Positions 48,619-59,014 of a DNA stretch of 64,000 bases are shown in pieces; position 1 is the first letter of the stretch, and each line of letters starts with the position of its first letter. A model generated the notes under the pieces. That model did not search any database, was not told the DNA's origin, and worked only from the letters and a program-made list of their open reading frames with translations. The stretch comes from Endotrypanum monterogeii (lineage: Eukaryota > Euglenozoa > Kinetoplastea > Trypanosomatida > Trypanosomatidae). The stretch spans positions 324,604-388,603 of the forward strand of contig CM007319.1 of NCBI GenBank assembly GCA_000333855.2, read 5' to 3'. The translations under genes were made by a program, and so were the position numbers.

Positions 48619-51600
48619 ATGCCGCCCGCGACCTCGACATCCCCCGCTTCGGCGAAGGTGCCCCCCCGTGTTGCGTTTGATTCGGATGACTCTTCTTCAA
48701 GTGATAGCGAACGGATCCAATCCGGAGGGGACTCGCTCTCGCGAGAGATGGCAGCGGCGGCAGAACGTCAGCGTCGCAAGAACCCGCACGCGGAGAGCGG
48801 TCGCGCTAGGCTGCCTCGCCCCCACCCGCTGGCCCCATCGGGTCGGACCGCCCCCACAGCGTCATCGACCGCGGTGCCGTACAAAGCGAAAAAGGTCGAT
48901 CTCTTCTGCAGTGACTCCTCCACCTCAGACGAAGAAGACGCAGAAAATCTTCCCACGTCAGCGGGCGAAACTTTACGCTCAAACTCCTCCACATCCCCGC
49001 TAGCCCCCACCGCCCCAGGACGCGCGCGCTGTACGGCCGGTGGACCGGCCAGGAAAGCAGAGCATGTGCAGGGTCTTTGCTTGAGGGTCTCCGATGCCGC
49101 TGCGGCAGACGGCAAGAAACGTCAAGAAACCCAAGAATCAGAGGAAGATAATGGCAGCAGCGATGAGAACAGTGGCCTGCACATCAACAAAGCGTACGCA
49201 ACCCGTTACGAGGAACAGAAGCGCAAGCAGGAGCTCCACACGCTGGCTGAAAAATACAAGGGGAAGCTCGGTAAGATCGCCGCTTTCGACTTCGATAATG
49301 ACGAGGATGGGACGGAGAACAGTTCTGATGATGAGGAAGCTGAAGAAGACGACGACGCAGTGCTTCTCACCCGTGAGAACAACATCAGCTTTGCCAAAGC
49401 CCTGCTTGCCGTGCGCAAGGCTACGGTGCCGCTCCGCGTCGGCCGTCGTGACACGAAGAATAACGGAGTGGGGGTAGATGACTCTGCCGCAGACCATAAG
49501 GACTCTCCGACCTCTCACCCCGACACGGACGCCACTGTGGAGGTTCTATTGCCCAAAGAGGAACTTCTCAAGGAGCGCTTCTTCCCTCCTGCTGAGGAAC
49601 AAATTCGCGTGAACACTGATGTCTTCGAGCGACGCATGAAGCAGAAGCAGAAGAAGGAGGCTAAAAAGAAAAGATTCACGCTTTCCGACGAGTACAAGCG
49701 CTCCCTCAAAGCCACCGCCGAGTCAGAGGATGCTGTCGTGGACGACTCCAACGAAGCAGGCGAGCGCGACGGACTGCGGAAACTCAGACCGCAGAGCGAA
49801 GAGGAAGCTAAACTCCGTGCCGCTTTCTTGCGCAACGTGGAAGACAGCGCCAGCACCTTTGAAGTGGTCCGGGGCGCCACCGCAGCACACGCGTCAGCGC
49901 CAACAGCAGAATCCACCAGCGACGAGGACAGCACTGACGAAAGCGTGCAGTCCCACATGGCCGATGACGAAAAACAACTGCTGGAAACAGCGTTTGCGCT
50001 GGGCATCTCCACTCCTGCAGCGAAGAAAAAGAAGAAGCAAAGCACCACCGACGGTGCCACCGAAGACGACAATGAGGTGTTTCTGCGCGACTTCTTCATC
50101 CAGGAGCTCTGGCGTCCTGGTGTGGCGCGCAAAAAGAAGAAGGCACAGAAAGGCAGTGCTGTTGCCGACGAGGGAGGACAAGAAGAGGAGGGGGAGGAAG
50201 GAGAAGAAGGGCCCGCTGGCTCCTATTACGACCGCCTCGCCCAACTCGCGCGTGAGGAAGAAGATGATACCTTCTTCAGTCACGCCGAGGTATGGGAGCG
50301 GGAATACCAAGACAAGAAGTACCGCCACCAAGAAGCAGAGGAAGAGACAACCAATGGCGGCGTGTCGGCAGCGCACGTGCAAACGTTTCCTCGCCCAATT
50401 GGTGATGCTGTCACAGGGCTCCTCCGCAAGTCAGATACCGCACGCAAGGACGCACGTCAGCGACGCCGCGAGCGCGCAGAGGCAGCACGTACGCAGCAGA
50501 TTGAGGAGCTGAAGAGACTGAAGCACCTAAAACGAAAAGAGATTGAAGACCAGCGTGCCCTTATCGCCTCCGTTGCCGGTCTGAAAACAATAACCGCCGA
50601 CGACTTTGGAGGAGATGCGCAAGAAGAAGCGGAGCTGGCAAAGCTCAAGGCGGTATGGTCAGACCAAGACCTCAGCGCCCCGTTCGATCCGGAGGAGTTT
50701 GACCGAAAGATGGCGCAGCTCTTTAACGATGACTACTACAACGAAAAAAACGTCGATGAGGATGAGATAGCGTACTTCGACGAAGAGCTCGACAAGGAAC
50801 ACAATGAAGACGAAATGGGTACAGCAGAGGATATCCGCTGTGGCGAGGCACCCGCGCTGTTCGCAGCGAGCTCGTTAGAAGAGGCGCTATCAATGGCACC
50901 GGCGGCCGCGGTGGGGGAGAACAAAAACAAAGAGAGCAGTGCTGAAGTTTTCTTCAACGACGACTTCGGGCCTTCGCAGGTGGCTGGTACCAGTGACGCG
51001 GTCTCGCTCCTCTACCCATCAGAAGCACTAAAGCAACTGGAAAAAGAGCGGCAGCAGCTAAATAACTTAATCGCCTCCTCCTCAGGAAAGCGCGAAACCA
51101 ACGCCGAGCTGCTGGAGCGTCTGCAAGCATCTCTGAAACAGAAGGAGGAAGAATACTACGAACTGCACCGTAACGCTGGCGCCGCGTCATCAGACGGCGC
51201 AGGCGTCAGCGGCGGCTTCCGGTACCGTGAGGTGCCCCCCGAAGACTTCACATTATCCATCGAGGAAATCTTGGCACTTGATGATCGACAACTGAACATG
51301 ATTGCCCCAATGAACTGCTATGCGGCCTACCTGGACAAGGAAAGCAACGAGCGTGATCGGCATCGCATTGAACGCCGCAGGCAGAAAGGCTTCCGCCAGG
51401 TGGACTCGGATCGCACCTCGCGACGCTACGGTAATGTTAAAAGCACTGCCGTGTTAAACCCGGAGCAGATAAACGACGTAGAAGGCGAAGCGATCGCCGA
51501 GAGCCTATCGAAGCGTCTGCGCGAGGAAGGCGAAGACCCCGATGCACCGCTGGAGACGCCCCAGTACGCGAGAAGCCGAGGACGTGGCAGAGGTGGCGCA

Positions 51601-51762
51601 CCGGCTGGTTGGTCACGTGACGCGTCGTCCTCTCGAGGCAAATGGCCGCGTACGGAAGGTCGAGGCCGAGGCGGTCGAGGAAGCAGTAGGGCACCTGGTG
51701 GCGCCAGCAGTTTCTCCTCCTCTTCACGTGGTGGGCAGAGAGGGCGAGGTCGTGGCAGGTGA
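48619..51762 (+). CDS. KRI1: KRI1-like ribosome biogenesis protein
   Basis: 1047 residues from the ATG at 48619. The frame continues upstream to an ATG at 48289, but that part reads poly-T and TG repeats and is excluded. Family features in order: acidic Ser/Asp/Glu-rich N-terminus; 'LHINKAYATRYEEQKRKQEL' near 188; 'FLRDFFIQELW' near 487; a long basic helical stretch with 'EELKRLKHLKRKEI' near 631-645; 'FDPEEFDRKMAQLFNDDYY' near 690; and the C-terminal block 'FRYREVPPEDFTLSIEEILA' near 867, which marks KRI1. A 65-residue Arg/Gly-rich tail follows, common in nucleolar RNA-binding proteins. KRI1 is a nucleolar factor needed for 40S subunit assembly (established in yeast). The protein is longer than yeast Kri1 because of extra acidic low-complexity segments. 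Confidence 0.9.
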   Translation: MPPATSTSPASAKVPPRVAFDSDDSSSSDSERIQSGGDSLSREMAAAAERQRRKNPHAESGRARLPRPHPLAPSGRTAPTASSTAVPYKAKKVDLFCSDSSTSDEEDAENLPTSAGETLRSNSSTSPLAPTAPGRARCTAGGPARKAEHVQGLCLRVSDAAAADGKKRQETQESEEDNGSSDENSGLHINKAYATRYEEQKRKQELHTLAEKYKGKLGKIAAFDFDNDEDGTENSSDDEEAEEDDDAVLLTRENNISFAKALLAVRKATVPLRVGRRDTKNNGVGVDDSAADHKDSPTSHPDTDATVEVLLPKEELLKERFFPPAEEQIRVNTDVFERRMKQKQKKEAKKKRFTLSDEYKRSLKATAESEDAVVDDSNEAGERDGLRKLRPQSEEEAKLRAAFLRNVEDSASTFEVVRGATAAHASAPTAESTSDEDSTDESVQSHMADDEKQLLETAFALGISTPAAKKKKKQSTTDGATEDDNEVFLRDFFIQELWRPGVARKKKKAQKGSAVADEGGQEEEGEEGEEGPAGSYYDRLAQLAREEEDDTFFSHAEVWEREYQDKKYRHQEAEEETTNGGVSAAHVQTFPRPIGDAVTGLLRKSDTARKDARQRRRERAEAARTQQIEELKRLKHLKRKEIEDQRALIASVAGLKTITADDFGGDAQEEAELAKLKAVWSDQDLSAPFDPEEFDRKMAQLFNDDYYNEKNVDEDEIAYFDEELDKEHNEDEMGTAEDIRCGEAPALFAASSLEEALSMAPAAAVGENKNKESSAEVFFNDDFGPSQVAGTSDAVSLLYPSEALKQLEKERQQLNNLIASSSGKRETNAELLERLQASLKQKEEEYYELHRNAGAASSDGAGVSGGFRYREVPPEDFTLSIEEILALDDRQLNMIAPMNCYAAYLDKESNERDRHRIERRRQKGFRQVDSDRTSRRYGNVKSTAVLNPEQINDVEGEAIAESLSKRLREEGEDPDAPLETPQYARSRGRGRGGAPAGWSRDASSSRGKWPRTEGRGRGGRGSSRAPGGASSFSSSSRGGQRGRGRGR

Positions 51763-53077
51763 TAAGTGGGTGTGTCTCCAAGGTCTGTCCTTGATGACGC
51801 TGCTTGCCATATATTTTCATTTGCACACGCACACGCGTACGTACATGGATGTACATGTGCCTTGAGTTGTGCATCGCACTGCAGGGTGTGTGTGTGTGTG
51901 TGTGTGTGTGTCTGTGTACAAAACAGGAGTTGTCAACTTCTGGGCACTGCTGATGAGCCTCAGTTGTTTGTTGATGTATCCCTCTGTGTTTGATCTAACG
52001 AGTAATGCAACATTTTCTGTTGCCCCATGACCGATAAGCCATTGCGCAGCATACGAAGGTACGCACAAATGCGCAGAATTTCCTGCCTACAAAAGGGAGG
52101 AGCACCAAATATCAAAGAGGGTGGCTCACCGTCTGTCTCCCAACTGGTGCACACACGCTCCCACGACACCCTCCAACCCCGTCTCGACAAAGCGGAGAGA
52201 AGATCGTGCGCGGCAGGCTACACTTATGAGTACCCAACACAAAGGAAGCAATCTATACACACATATGTATATATACATATATATATATATGTATATATAT
52301 AGCGCTTCAGATGTTCGCATTCACCTATCTGTGCACCATGCAGCACAGCTTGGTAGACGGTTCAGCCTCGATTACGGTCGATGGCTCTAGCCTTCGACTA
52401 GTACACAAGAGGGAGGCCCCGTAGAGTTGAAGGCTCATCAACCTCATCTACACCGGCTGCACTGGACTGTCCCTCCCTCCGTCGGTTTGGTGTGCTCTCC
52501 GCCACCCTCATCTCTCTGACTCCCCTTGACTTCTCCCCGCTGCACATGCCCACACAAATGCCGTTACACTCACCGCTAGTGTCAGCTCCGCACTGCTGTG
52601 TGTGTACGCGTGCGCTTTCCGTCCTTGAGACTCACACTCAGCGTTCTCTATCGCGACGTACGAGTGCCCTACGGAGTGTCCGTAACGGATATATTAAATA
52701 AATATACATTTTTTTTTCCCTCAACAGCCCCCGTTTTAGAAGCATACACACTCACATACATACGCACATTTTTTTTTTTTAGGCCACCCCGTATAGACAC
52801 ATTCATATATTTTATTTATTTATTTATTTAGAGGCCTTCGACTCCTTCATTTCCCCTCGTGTATTTCTGCTGTCGTTGCTGAATACATCTCCGCTGTTCA
52901 CTATTTTGTCACGCACGATTCATAAACTGTTATCCCCAACAGCGCTCAGTAGATTCCCCATACATCTCCCCCCCCCCTCCAAAAAATATATATAAATATA
53001 TATATATATATATATGTAATCCGCATATCCGGCGGAATTCCCCTCGCGCGAAAAGTCTTGAAGCAACCCTCGACGTC
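51763..53077. other. Intergenic region
   Basis: About 1.3 kb with no supported gene. It has a TG tract at about 51886-51911, TA-rich repeats near 52264-52301, poly-T at 52708-52718 and 52769-52779, and a C-run plus TA repeat (52968-53015) just before the next gene. Confidence 0.5.
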
Positions 53078-55099
53078 ATGCATCCGACACACTCGATCAG
53101 CAAGAAGCAGCGAGTAGTCGTTGCGGGACCTCAACACAACAACACCGCATCTCTCTCTCCACAGGAAACAAAATCGGTGGATCAATCCATCAACACAACA
53201 GCTACTGCCAGGAGCGGACGCCATAGCAGCAGCAGCAGCAGCAGCGGCGGCAAAGATCAATGCAGCCATTTGACGATGCGCGAGGCTTCTGCAGTGGCCT
53301 CCTCTTTTGACTCACCCTCTCTTCTACCCATGATGACGGAAACCACATCACCCCCACGCATCTCTGCGACGACCCCTGCCACCGCTTCGCGCAAACGAGC
53401 ACGTGAGCTCGCAGAGCACAGCAGCGACGCTAACTCGCCAACTGGTCAAAGTCCTACCGAGCTATCAGACGCCGGTGTGCTGCGGTGCAGGAAAACGAGG
53501 ACTGAACAGGACGAAGCAGAAGTTTTCCTTGATATGCCGACCACCAGGGCCTCCCTTGGGCACTTGCAACAGACACCGACCTCGCAGCTTCTGAGCCAGC
53601 AACTGGCCGCACCTTACGCCGAGCATTCCGATGACACGGGCGATATTTCACGAGAGCTGCCCGTTGAGCAGATGTTATTCACTCCTGCGACAGTGGCGCG
53701 TCGCCCGCAACCGCCAGTCATCCTTGGCGAGGCGCCTCGGTCCTCTGCGTCTTCGACAGCTTCGGCGCTGAGCGTCGTCTCTCCCGCTGCCTCCAGTGAA
53801 TCTCGCCCCTCCTCCCACGACGAAGCAGTTCAGGCAATCTTGCGCGCAGGTCCACCCACAACGACGCGTCTCGTGCAACTGAAGCCTGGATACCAACTTC
53901 CAAGTCCGCAAACACCCTTGTGGACCGCCCTTGAGGACGACGGAGATGACGACGACGACGCTGCAGCAGGCGACAGCAGCCAGACGTTAGGGGAAACACT
54001 ACTGAACAGCGACACTCAAGTGAGCCCCTTTCAGCTTGCGGACGAAGAGGAAGCGGACAAGAGCGGCACGACAGCGACAACCATGCAGTGTGGGGCACTA
54101 CCGCGCTCAGGGCGTAACTCAGCCATCACGTCTATCACGGTACCCACGGTAGGCGGCCACGTTCCAGCAACCACGCGCGAGAGCAGGCGTCTCGGCACGC
54201 GGGCAGCCGGAAGTGGAAGCATCAGCCTTCCAGCACCAGGAAGATCGATTTGTTTGCTCGACGAAGACGGCCTCCATGAGGATGAACGTCTGCCCCTGTT
54301 CATTGGTATCGATAGTGATGGTCAGGGCGGCATGACCGACAGCGAATACTTTTCACTTACACAGGAGGCAAATCGGCAAGAGCGGGCCCAGGATACGCAT
54401 GTCTCCCTGCCACGCTCGCGCAAGGGCCGTGGAAAGGTCAGTCCTGCAGCTGCTCGAGTATCCTCCACTGCGATGCCGCACGCTGGCAAGCGGGGTTCTG
54501 CGAACATGTCCACACCAAGCCCCGCTCGTCAGGGTGCGGCACGCACCTTTGCCCGCACCGCACAGCAGAGCGCGAGCCCATACAGCCAACTGCAGCGAGA
54601 TGTGGAGAATACTATGGTTGCTGCAGCGGCGACAGCAAGGAGTGAAGGCGGTACCACAGCCCCTGCGGCTGCCGTGGTGCCGCATGCGTCCCTATCCCAG
54701 AAGGAACTGCGCTGGAAAAGTGAAATGCTAAAGTGGGCGGAGCGTACCCGTGCCTTCTTCCACTTCATCGATACGCGTCCGCTGCACGTGACCTCATCGC
54801 CGCCGAAGTCCTCTGCGTCTGCATCCTCGCGGCCGCAGAGAGAGAGCCGCAGCCAAAGTATCGCTAACATGACTCGTCGCGGCAGTATGGCACAAGTGTC
54901 AAAGCAGATGGGCAACAGAGCCTCAACGTCGATGAGCCTAGTGCGTCGTAGCAGCAGTACCAGCGTTGTTCCGGCTGCATCATCGTTGCCTGTCGTAGCG
55001 CATCGAAGCCACGACAGTGCCTTCGATGCTGTCGTCTCGCGAGTGAAGCGGGAAGCAGCGGCAATGATCACCGCGACTCGCTCCACCTCTGCCAAGTAA
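53078..55099 (+). CDS. Hypothetical low-complexity protein
   Basis: 673 residues, rich in Ser, Thr, Ala and Arg with homopolymeric Ser runs and acidic patches (DDDGDDDDDAAAGD region near 286-300). No domain is recognised. The most protein-like segment is near residue 540: 'LSQKELRWKSEMLKWAERTR' then 'AFFHFID', an amphipathic helix rich in Trp and Arg that may be the conserved functional part. No signal peptide or membrane segment. Composition and codon use match the neighbouring genes, so it is very probably a real trypanosomatid-specific gene. Confidence 0.7.
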   Translation: MHPTHSISKKQRVVVAGPQHNNTASLSPQETKSVDQSINTTATARSGRHSSSSSSSGGKDQCSHLTMREASAVASSFDSPSLLPMMTETTSPPRISATTPATASRKRARELAEHSSDANSPTGQSPTELSDAGVLRCRKTRTEQDEAEVFLDMPTTRASLGHLQQTPTSQLLSQQLAAPYAEHSDDTGDISRELPVEQMLFTPATVARRPQPPVILGEAPRSSASSTASALSVVSPAASSESRPSSHDEAVQAILRAGPPTTTRLVQLKPGYQLPSPQTPLWTALEDDGDDDDDAAAGDSSQTLGETLLNSDTQVSPFQLADEEEADKSGTTATTMQCGALPRSGRNSAITSITVPTVGGHVPATTRESRRLGTRAAGSGSISLPAPGRSICLLDEDGLHEDERLPLFIGIDSDGQGGMTDSEYFSLTQEANRQERAQDTHVSLPRSRKGRGKVSPAAARVSSTAMPHAGKRGSANMSTPSPARQGAARTFARTAQQSASPYSQLQRDVENTMVAAAATARSEGGTTAPAAAVVPHASLSQKELRWKSEMLKWAERTRAFFHFIDTRPLHVTSSPPKSSASASSRPQRESRSQSIANMTRRGSMAQVSKQMGNRASTSMSLVRRSSSTSVVPAASSLPVVAHRSHDSAFDAVVSRVKREAAAMITATRSTSAK

Positions 55100-56764
55100 C
55101 CCTACAGAGGCACAGCTATTAATTGTGCGGACGCGCCACACACACACAAAAAAAAAAAAACCTCCCGGTCAGTGTGCCTGCACTCACACACACATACACA
55201 TACACACAGCTCTTATCTCTCTCTTCCCATTGGTGAGTATGCTCGCTGATTAATGTCTGAGGCCTAGGAACGGGTACGTTGAGTTTCCATGGGCCGCGTA
55301 CCTCTTCCTTGCACACCCATTCCACTCACCCACGGAAATTTTTCTCAAGGGGAGACCAAGGAAAGGGGTGAGATGCCGAGACAGATCAAAGGGGCGGTGA
55401 TGAAGAAGGTTTGTTGGTGCGGCGGCGGCCGTTGCTGCTTCTCCACTGGCAACAGTGGCACATGTGCAGGAGCACACCATTTATTAGATTTTTTTTTTGC
55501 ACTGACACCATTTGAACACGGTCCCATCGCTGATCCTCCCCGTCGATCCTTCTGGTGTCTTCTCGGACTGGCGAGGATGAACTTCGACAGGACTTTATTT
55601 TTCGTTTGTGTGTGTGTGTGTGTGTTCGTATCTGTAGATTTTCCCCTCAAGCTTGTATTTGTAAACGGATGCTTTATCGTTTGGAAGGGACGGGAAACGA
55701 AAAATATATATTTAAAAAAATCGACGTGGAGCGGATTCGGCGTTTTGTGAAAGTGCACTGATGAGCAACTGTAGCCTGTACATCTATAGTAACTCAGTGA
55801 TTGTGTGTGTGCGTGTGTGTTTTCGCAGAGAGGGGAAAGTTTGTTGTGCTGATGCTGTCTTTTTTTTTTTTGTCAACATGGCAAGAGAAGCAATGGCGCA
55901 CACCTCCCTACTTTGTCCTTCTGTTCTCTCCAAACCGTCTTCAGGGGAAAGCACCTGTTATATGGGTCTTCAATAGCGCCACCGACTCATATGCCATCCA
56001 TCCCATCTCTGCTCCCTCCCTGACCCTTACTCGCTCAACCTTCATGAAGACCTACTGGTGCAACTACCCCCCCCCTACTCCTTTCTCTTTCGCCCCTCAT
56101 CCCCCGACACCACAACACACCAACTGTCGACTTCTATTTGGAAAAAACTAAATAGGTGCTCATTTTGATTTCTCTAAGCGAAAATCTATGAATGCCAAAC
56201 AACTGATCCCCACACACACAAGCGGCTCCCTCTCTTCCCTTTCCCCTCTTCCTCACAGACTTACGCCCACAGTGCGCACCCAAACAATCACACGGCTGCG
56301 ACTCCGTTGACAAGTCAGCAGACGTACCTTGGTTCCACTCCTCCCTCATCTTTAAGCCTCTGCGTGTTGATAGCAAACACAGCGTCCCTCCCTCCCTCTC
56401 TCTCTCTCTCTCTTGTTCTCTAACCCCTTCATCGTAGTTGTGATGATTGTAGTCAGTGTCTCCATCTTGCGTTAATCCCCACTAGTTTGTGTATCGGTGC
56501 GCTCCTTACTAGTCCTATTATTAGTTCAAACGTTGGTTTGAAGAGGTCCTCCTTGCTCACTTTTTTTTTCGGATTCGAGCATCTACGCTTGGGCTGTCCT
56601 ATCCCCCTCCTCCTCCCCCTCCTCTGCTAGGACAAACTGTGTAAGGGAGACCCATAGCGCTTATTTATAATTCATAACATACATACATACACATACACAC
56701 ACACACACACACACGGACATACATTTATTTTTATTTATTCAAGACATATCACCGAGAAAAAATA
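55100..56764. other. Intergenic region
   Basis: About 1.7 kb without a credible gene. It has TG tracts near 55606-55625 and 55801-55820, poly-T at 55859-55870, a CT repeat at about 56388-56413, and a CA tract at about 56694-56714 just before the SelT-like gene. The pyrimidine-rich region at 56580-56630 is a plausible splice-acceptor area. Confidence 0.5.
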
Positions 56765-57892
56765 ATGGCTCCTTCCTTCGCCTCCTTGACAGGGATGCGT
56801 GGCATCAGTCACGTGCGCACTGTAGTGATGCTGCTGGCAAGTCTAGTTCTTGCTATCCTCCTGCTTGGAGGTGGAAACAGTGGCAACGACCAGGGCAGCT
56901 TCCTCAGCGCCACTGTCTATCCGCTGTGGCATGGTGTACCATTTGCCGTTGGTGCGATGGCAACGCCAAGCGAGGGAAACGTTGCGGAGCCCGCCGAGCC
57001 CCGCACGCTGGAAGGGGACGAGGCGTTCGTGGAACGTCTGCACTTGGACTTCGACGACACGGCAGAGGCAGAGGAAGCGGCGGCCATCGCTGCCGAGTCG
57101 CCGACCGCCCACCTTGACGGGATGAGCGTTGAGGAACTAAAAGCGCTGCTCTCTGAAAAGAAAAAGGGATGGGTGAACCTCAACAATTTTAAGGATCGCG
57201 CTGCTCTCATTGAGGCCATCCACCGTCTGGAGCAGGAGGAAGCTGCTCGGGTAGCGTTCCGTGCCGAAGTCGCGCTCGCTGCCGACTGGTATGCGGAAAA
57301 AAAGGCGCAACTCAATGTTGCATATCGCGGCTCTCAAGGCAACAGCGAAATTCTCCGAGAGAGTACTGAACCAGCAGACGATGGTGACACAGAAGAAGGC
57401 AGGCTATTGCACAAGCTCGTCGTCGTCTACAACGAAGCCCAAGGATACAAGTCAAACTTTGAGAAGCTTCGCAAGGAACTGCACGAATCGCCAACGGTGA
57501 ATCTGCCGAATTTCGCTGATTTCGAGATCATAGGAACAGAATACCCCATGAGCCCCAAACGGGTGCTGATCAGCAAGGTGCTACAGGCTGTGTTTGTCCT
57601 CGTGCTAGGGTTCAGCCTTTTGGCAGATCAGTTGTATTTTGTTCCAGAGCCAGTTCGCAATTTTCTGCGCGGGCGTCGCAGCCTCATGATCAGCGCCAGC
57701 CTCCTGCTCAACGTGCTTAGTCGTTCCGCGTTGCAGAACAGTGCATTTGAGATATTTTTGGATGATGAGCTAATCTACTCCACCCTAGGCGCGGGTGGAC
57801 GGTTGCCGACGGCAGAGCTTCTGAGCAACCTGATCTTGAAGCGAACCCTATTAAAGGACTACTACGCAGCCACCATAGCAAGTGCGGTTTGA
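56765..57892 (+). CDS. SelT-like protein lacking the Cys/Sec redox pair
   Basis: 375 residues. An N-terminal hydrophobic anchor or signal peptide (about 17-36) is followed by an acidic linker. A short helical SAP-like segment spans about 119-156 ('MSVEELKALLSEKKKGWVNL', then 'AALIEAIHRLE'). The C-terminal half is a SelT-type Rdx domain: strand 'HKLVVVYNEAQGYKSNF' (217-231), hydrophobic hairpin at about 270-295 and 306-320, and a final 'FEIFLDDELIYSTLGAGGRLP' (328-348). In SelT the position of N223-x-x-Q226 before Gly-Tyr is Cys-x-x-Sec (or Cys). Here both redox residues are missing, so thioredoxin-like activity is not expected. It is the tandem paralogue of the gene at 59015. ER membrane location is inferred from the SelT family. 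The motif codons are sense, so no recoding is involved. Confidence 0.8.
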   Translation: MAPSFASLTGMRGISHVRTVVMLLASLVLAILLLGGGNSGNDQGSFLSATVYPLWHGVPFAVGAMATPSEGNVAEPAEPRTLEGDEAFVERLHLDFDDTAEAEEAAAIAAESPTAHLDGMSVEELKALLSEKKKGWVNLNNFKDRAALIEAIHRLEQEEAARVAFRAEVALAADWYAEKKAQLNVAYRGSQGNSEILRESTEPADDGDTEEGRLLHKLVVVYNEAQGYKSNFEKLRKELHESPTVNLPNFADFEIIGTEYPMSPKRVLISKVLQAVFVLVLGFSLLADQLYFVPEPVRNFLRGRRSLMISASLLLNVLSRSALQNSAFEIFLDDELIYSTLGAGGRLPTAELLSNLILKRTLLKDYYAATIASAV

Positions 57893-57925
57893 ACTCTCAG
57901 TCCCCAGTGAACAATGGGTATAAAT

Positions 57926-57958
<33 letters not shown>

Positions 57959-59014
57959 TGTATATATAGCAGAAAACGAGCCCCACTCATTAAGATGCTA
58001 CACGCACAAACTAGACGCCCAAGCATTTTTTTTTTTCAAGAAGGATAAGAGAGGGGATAAACACATAATAATAATAAGAAAACAAAATCGAAAGAGTGCC
58101 ACTTGATAGTTCTACGCAATCAGAGAAAAAAAATGCAGAAAGTTTCCAGACAAGTGCTTGCTCCCTCATCCACACAGACACTCGGTTTGAGGCCTCTGTT
58201 GTTGCACGTTTCTCCGAAAACCTGCGTGCAAGCATCTCCATGTTCGCGAGCACTCCACTGTGCCCCCCCCCCTTCCTTTATTCATGTCCCTATCACCTGC
58301 GTATGTCCCCCTTTTTTGAGCTTTTTGTTGCGCTCTTTTTGGCTTTTCCCACGTTGATCACCGCATCTGGACAAATTGTCTTTGGCGGGACACATTGGGC
58401 ACAAACGCACGCGCATACACGCTGACACAACTCATCCGTATGTATGTCCATGCCTGTCTCTGAAGTACATCATCGTTGGTTCCAACTCTTGGTTTCGTCT
58501 ACACACCGTAGCAGCTGTGCGGGAAGAACACTCCGACAGTCGTGAAGGTGGCGGTGGTGGTGTGCAGACAGAGGTGAGAAAGGGGGGGGGAGAGAGGAAC
58601 AAACGAAGATAGCAGAGTTGAAAGGGGAAAGCAACGGCATTGCGCAATCTCTCTTCAACCTGTGTGTCTGTTGGGGCGCGTGCCACCGCATCACCTTTAA
58701 AAGCATCTTGTTCTCCACCCTCATCCTCATCATTTGTCGGGGTCTCTCTCTCTCTTTTTTTTTTTGCGGTGGTGGATAATATCTCCTTTTCTCGTGCGTA
58801 CGCCGTACATAGGCAGAGGCGAAGGACGACGAAGCTCGGTTAGCGTAGCGACAACTATATTGAGTGGAACCCTTGTGCGTCGTGTACGCTGCAAGGCATC
58901 TGCATCAGGAGCAACCTATGTGTTCTGCTTCCCTCTCTCATAGTTGAGCAAAGTGTAGATCGCAGGGATACAAAAAAAAAAAAACGCTATTCACGCCCGC
59001 GCACACACACTCAT
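57893..59014. other. Intergenic region between the SelT-like genes
   Basis: About 1.1 kb with no gene. A TA-rich repeat lies at about 57925-57968, soon after the stop. A poly-T tract at 58757-58767 is followed by AG at about 58811-58812, a plausible splice acceptor for the downstream gene. Confidence 0.5.
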
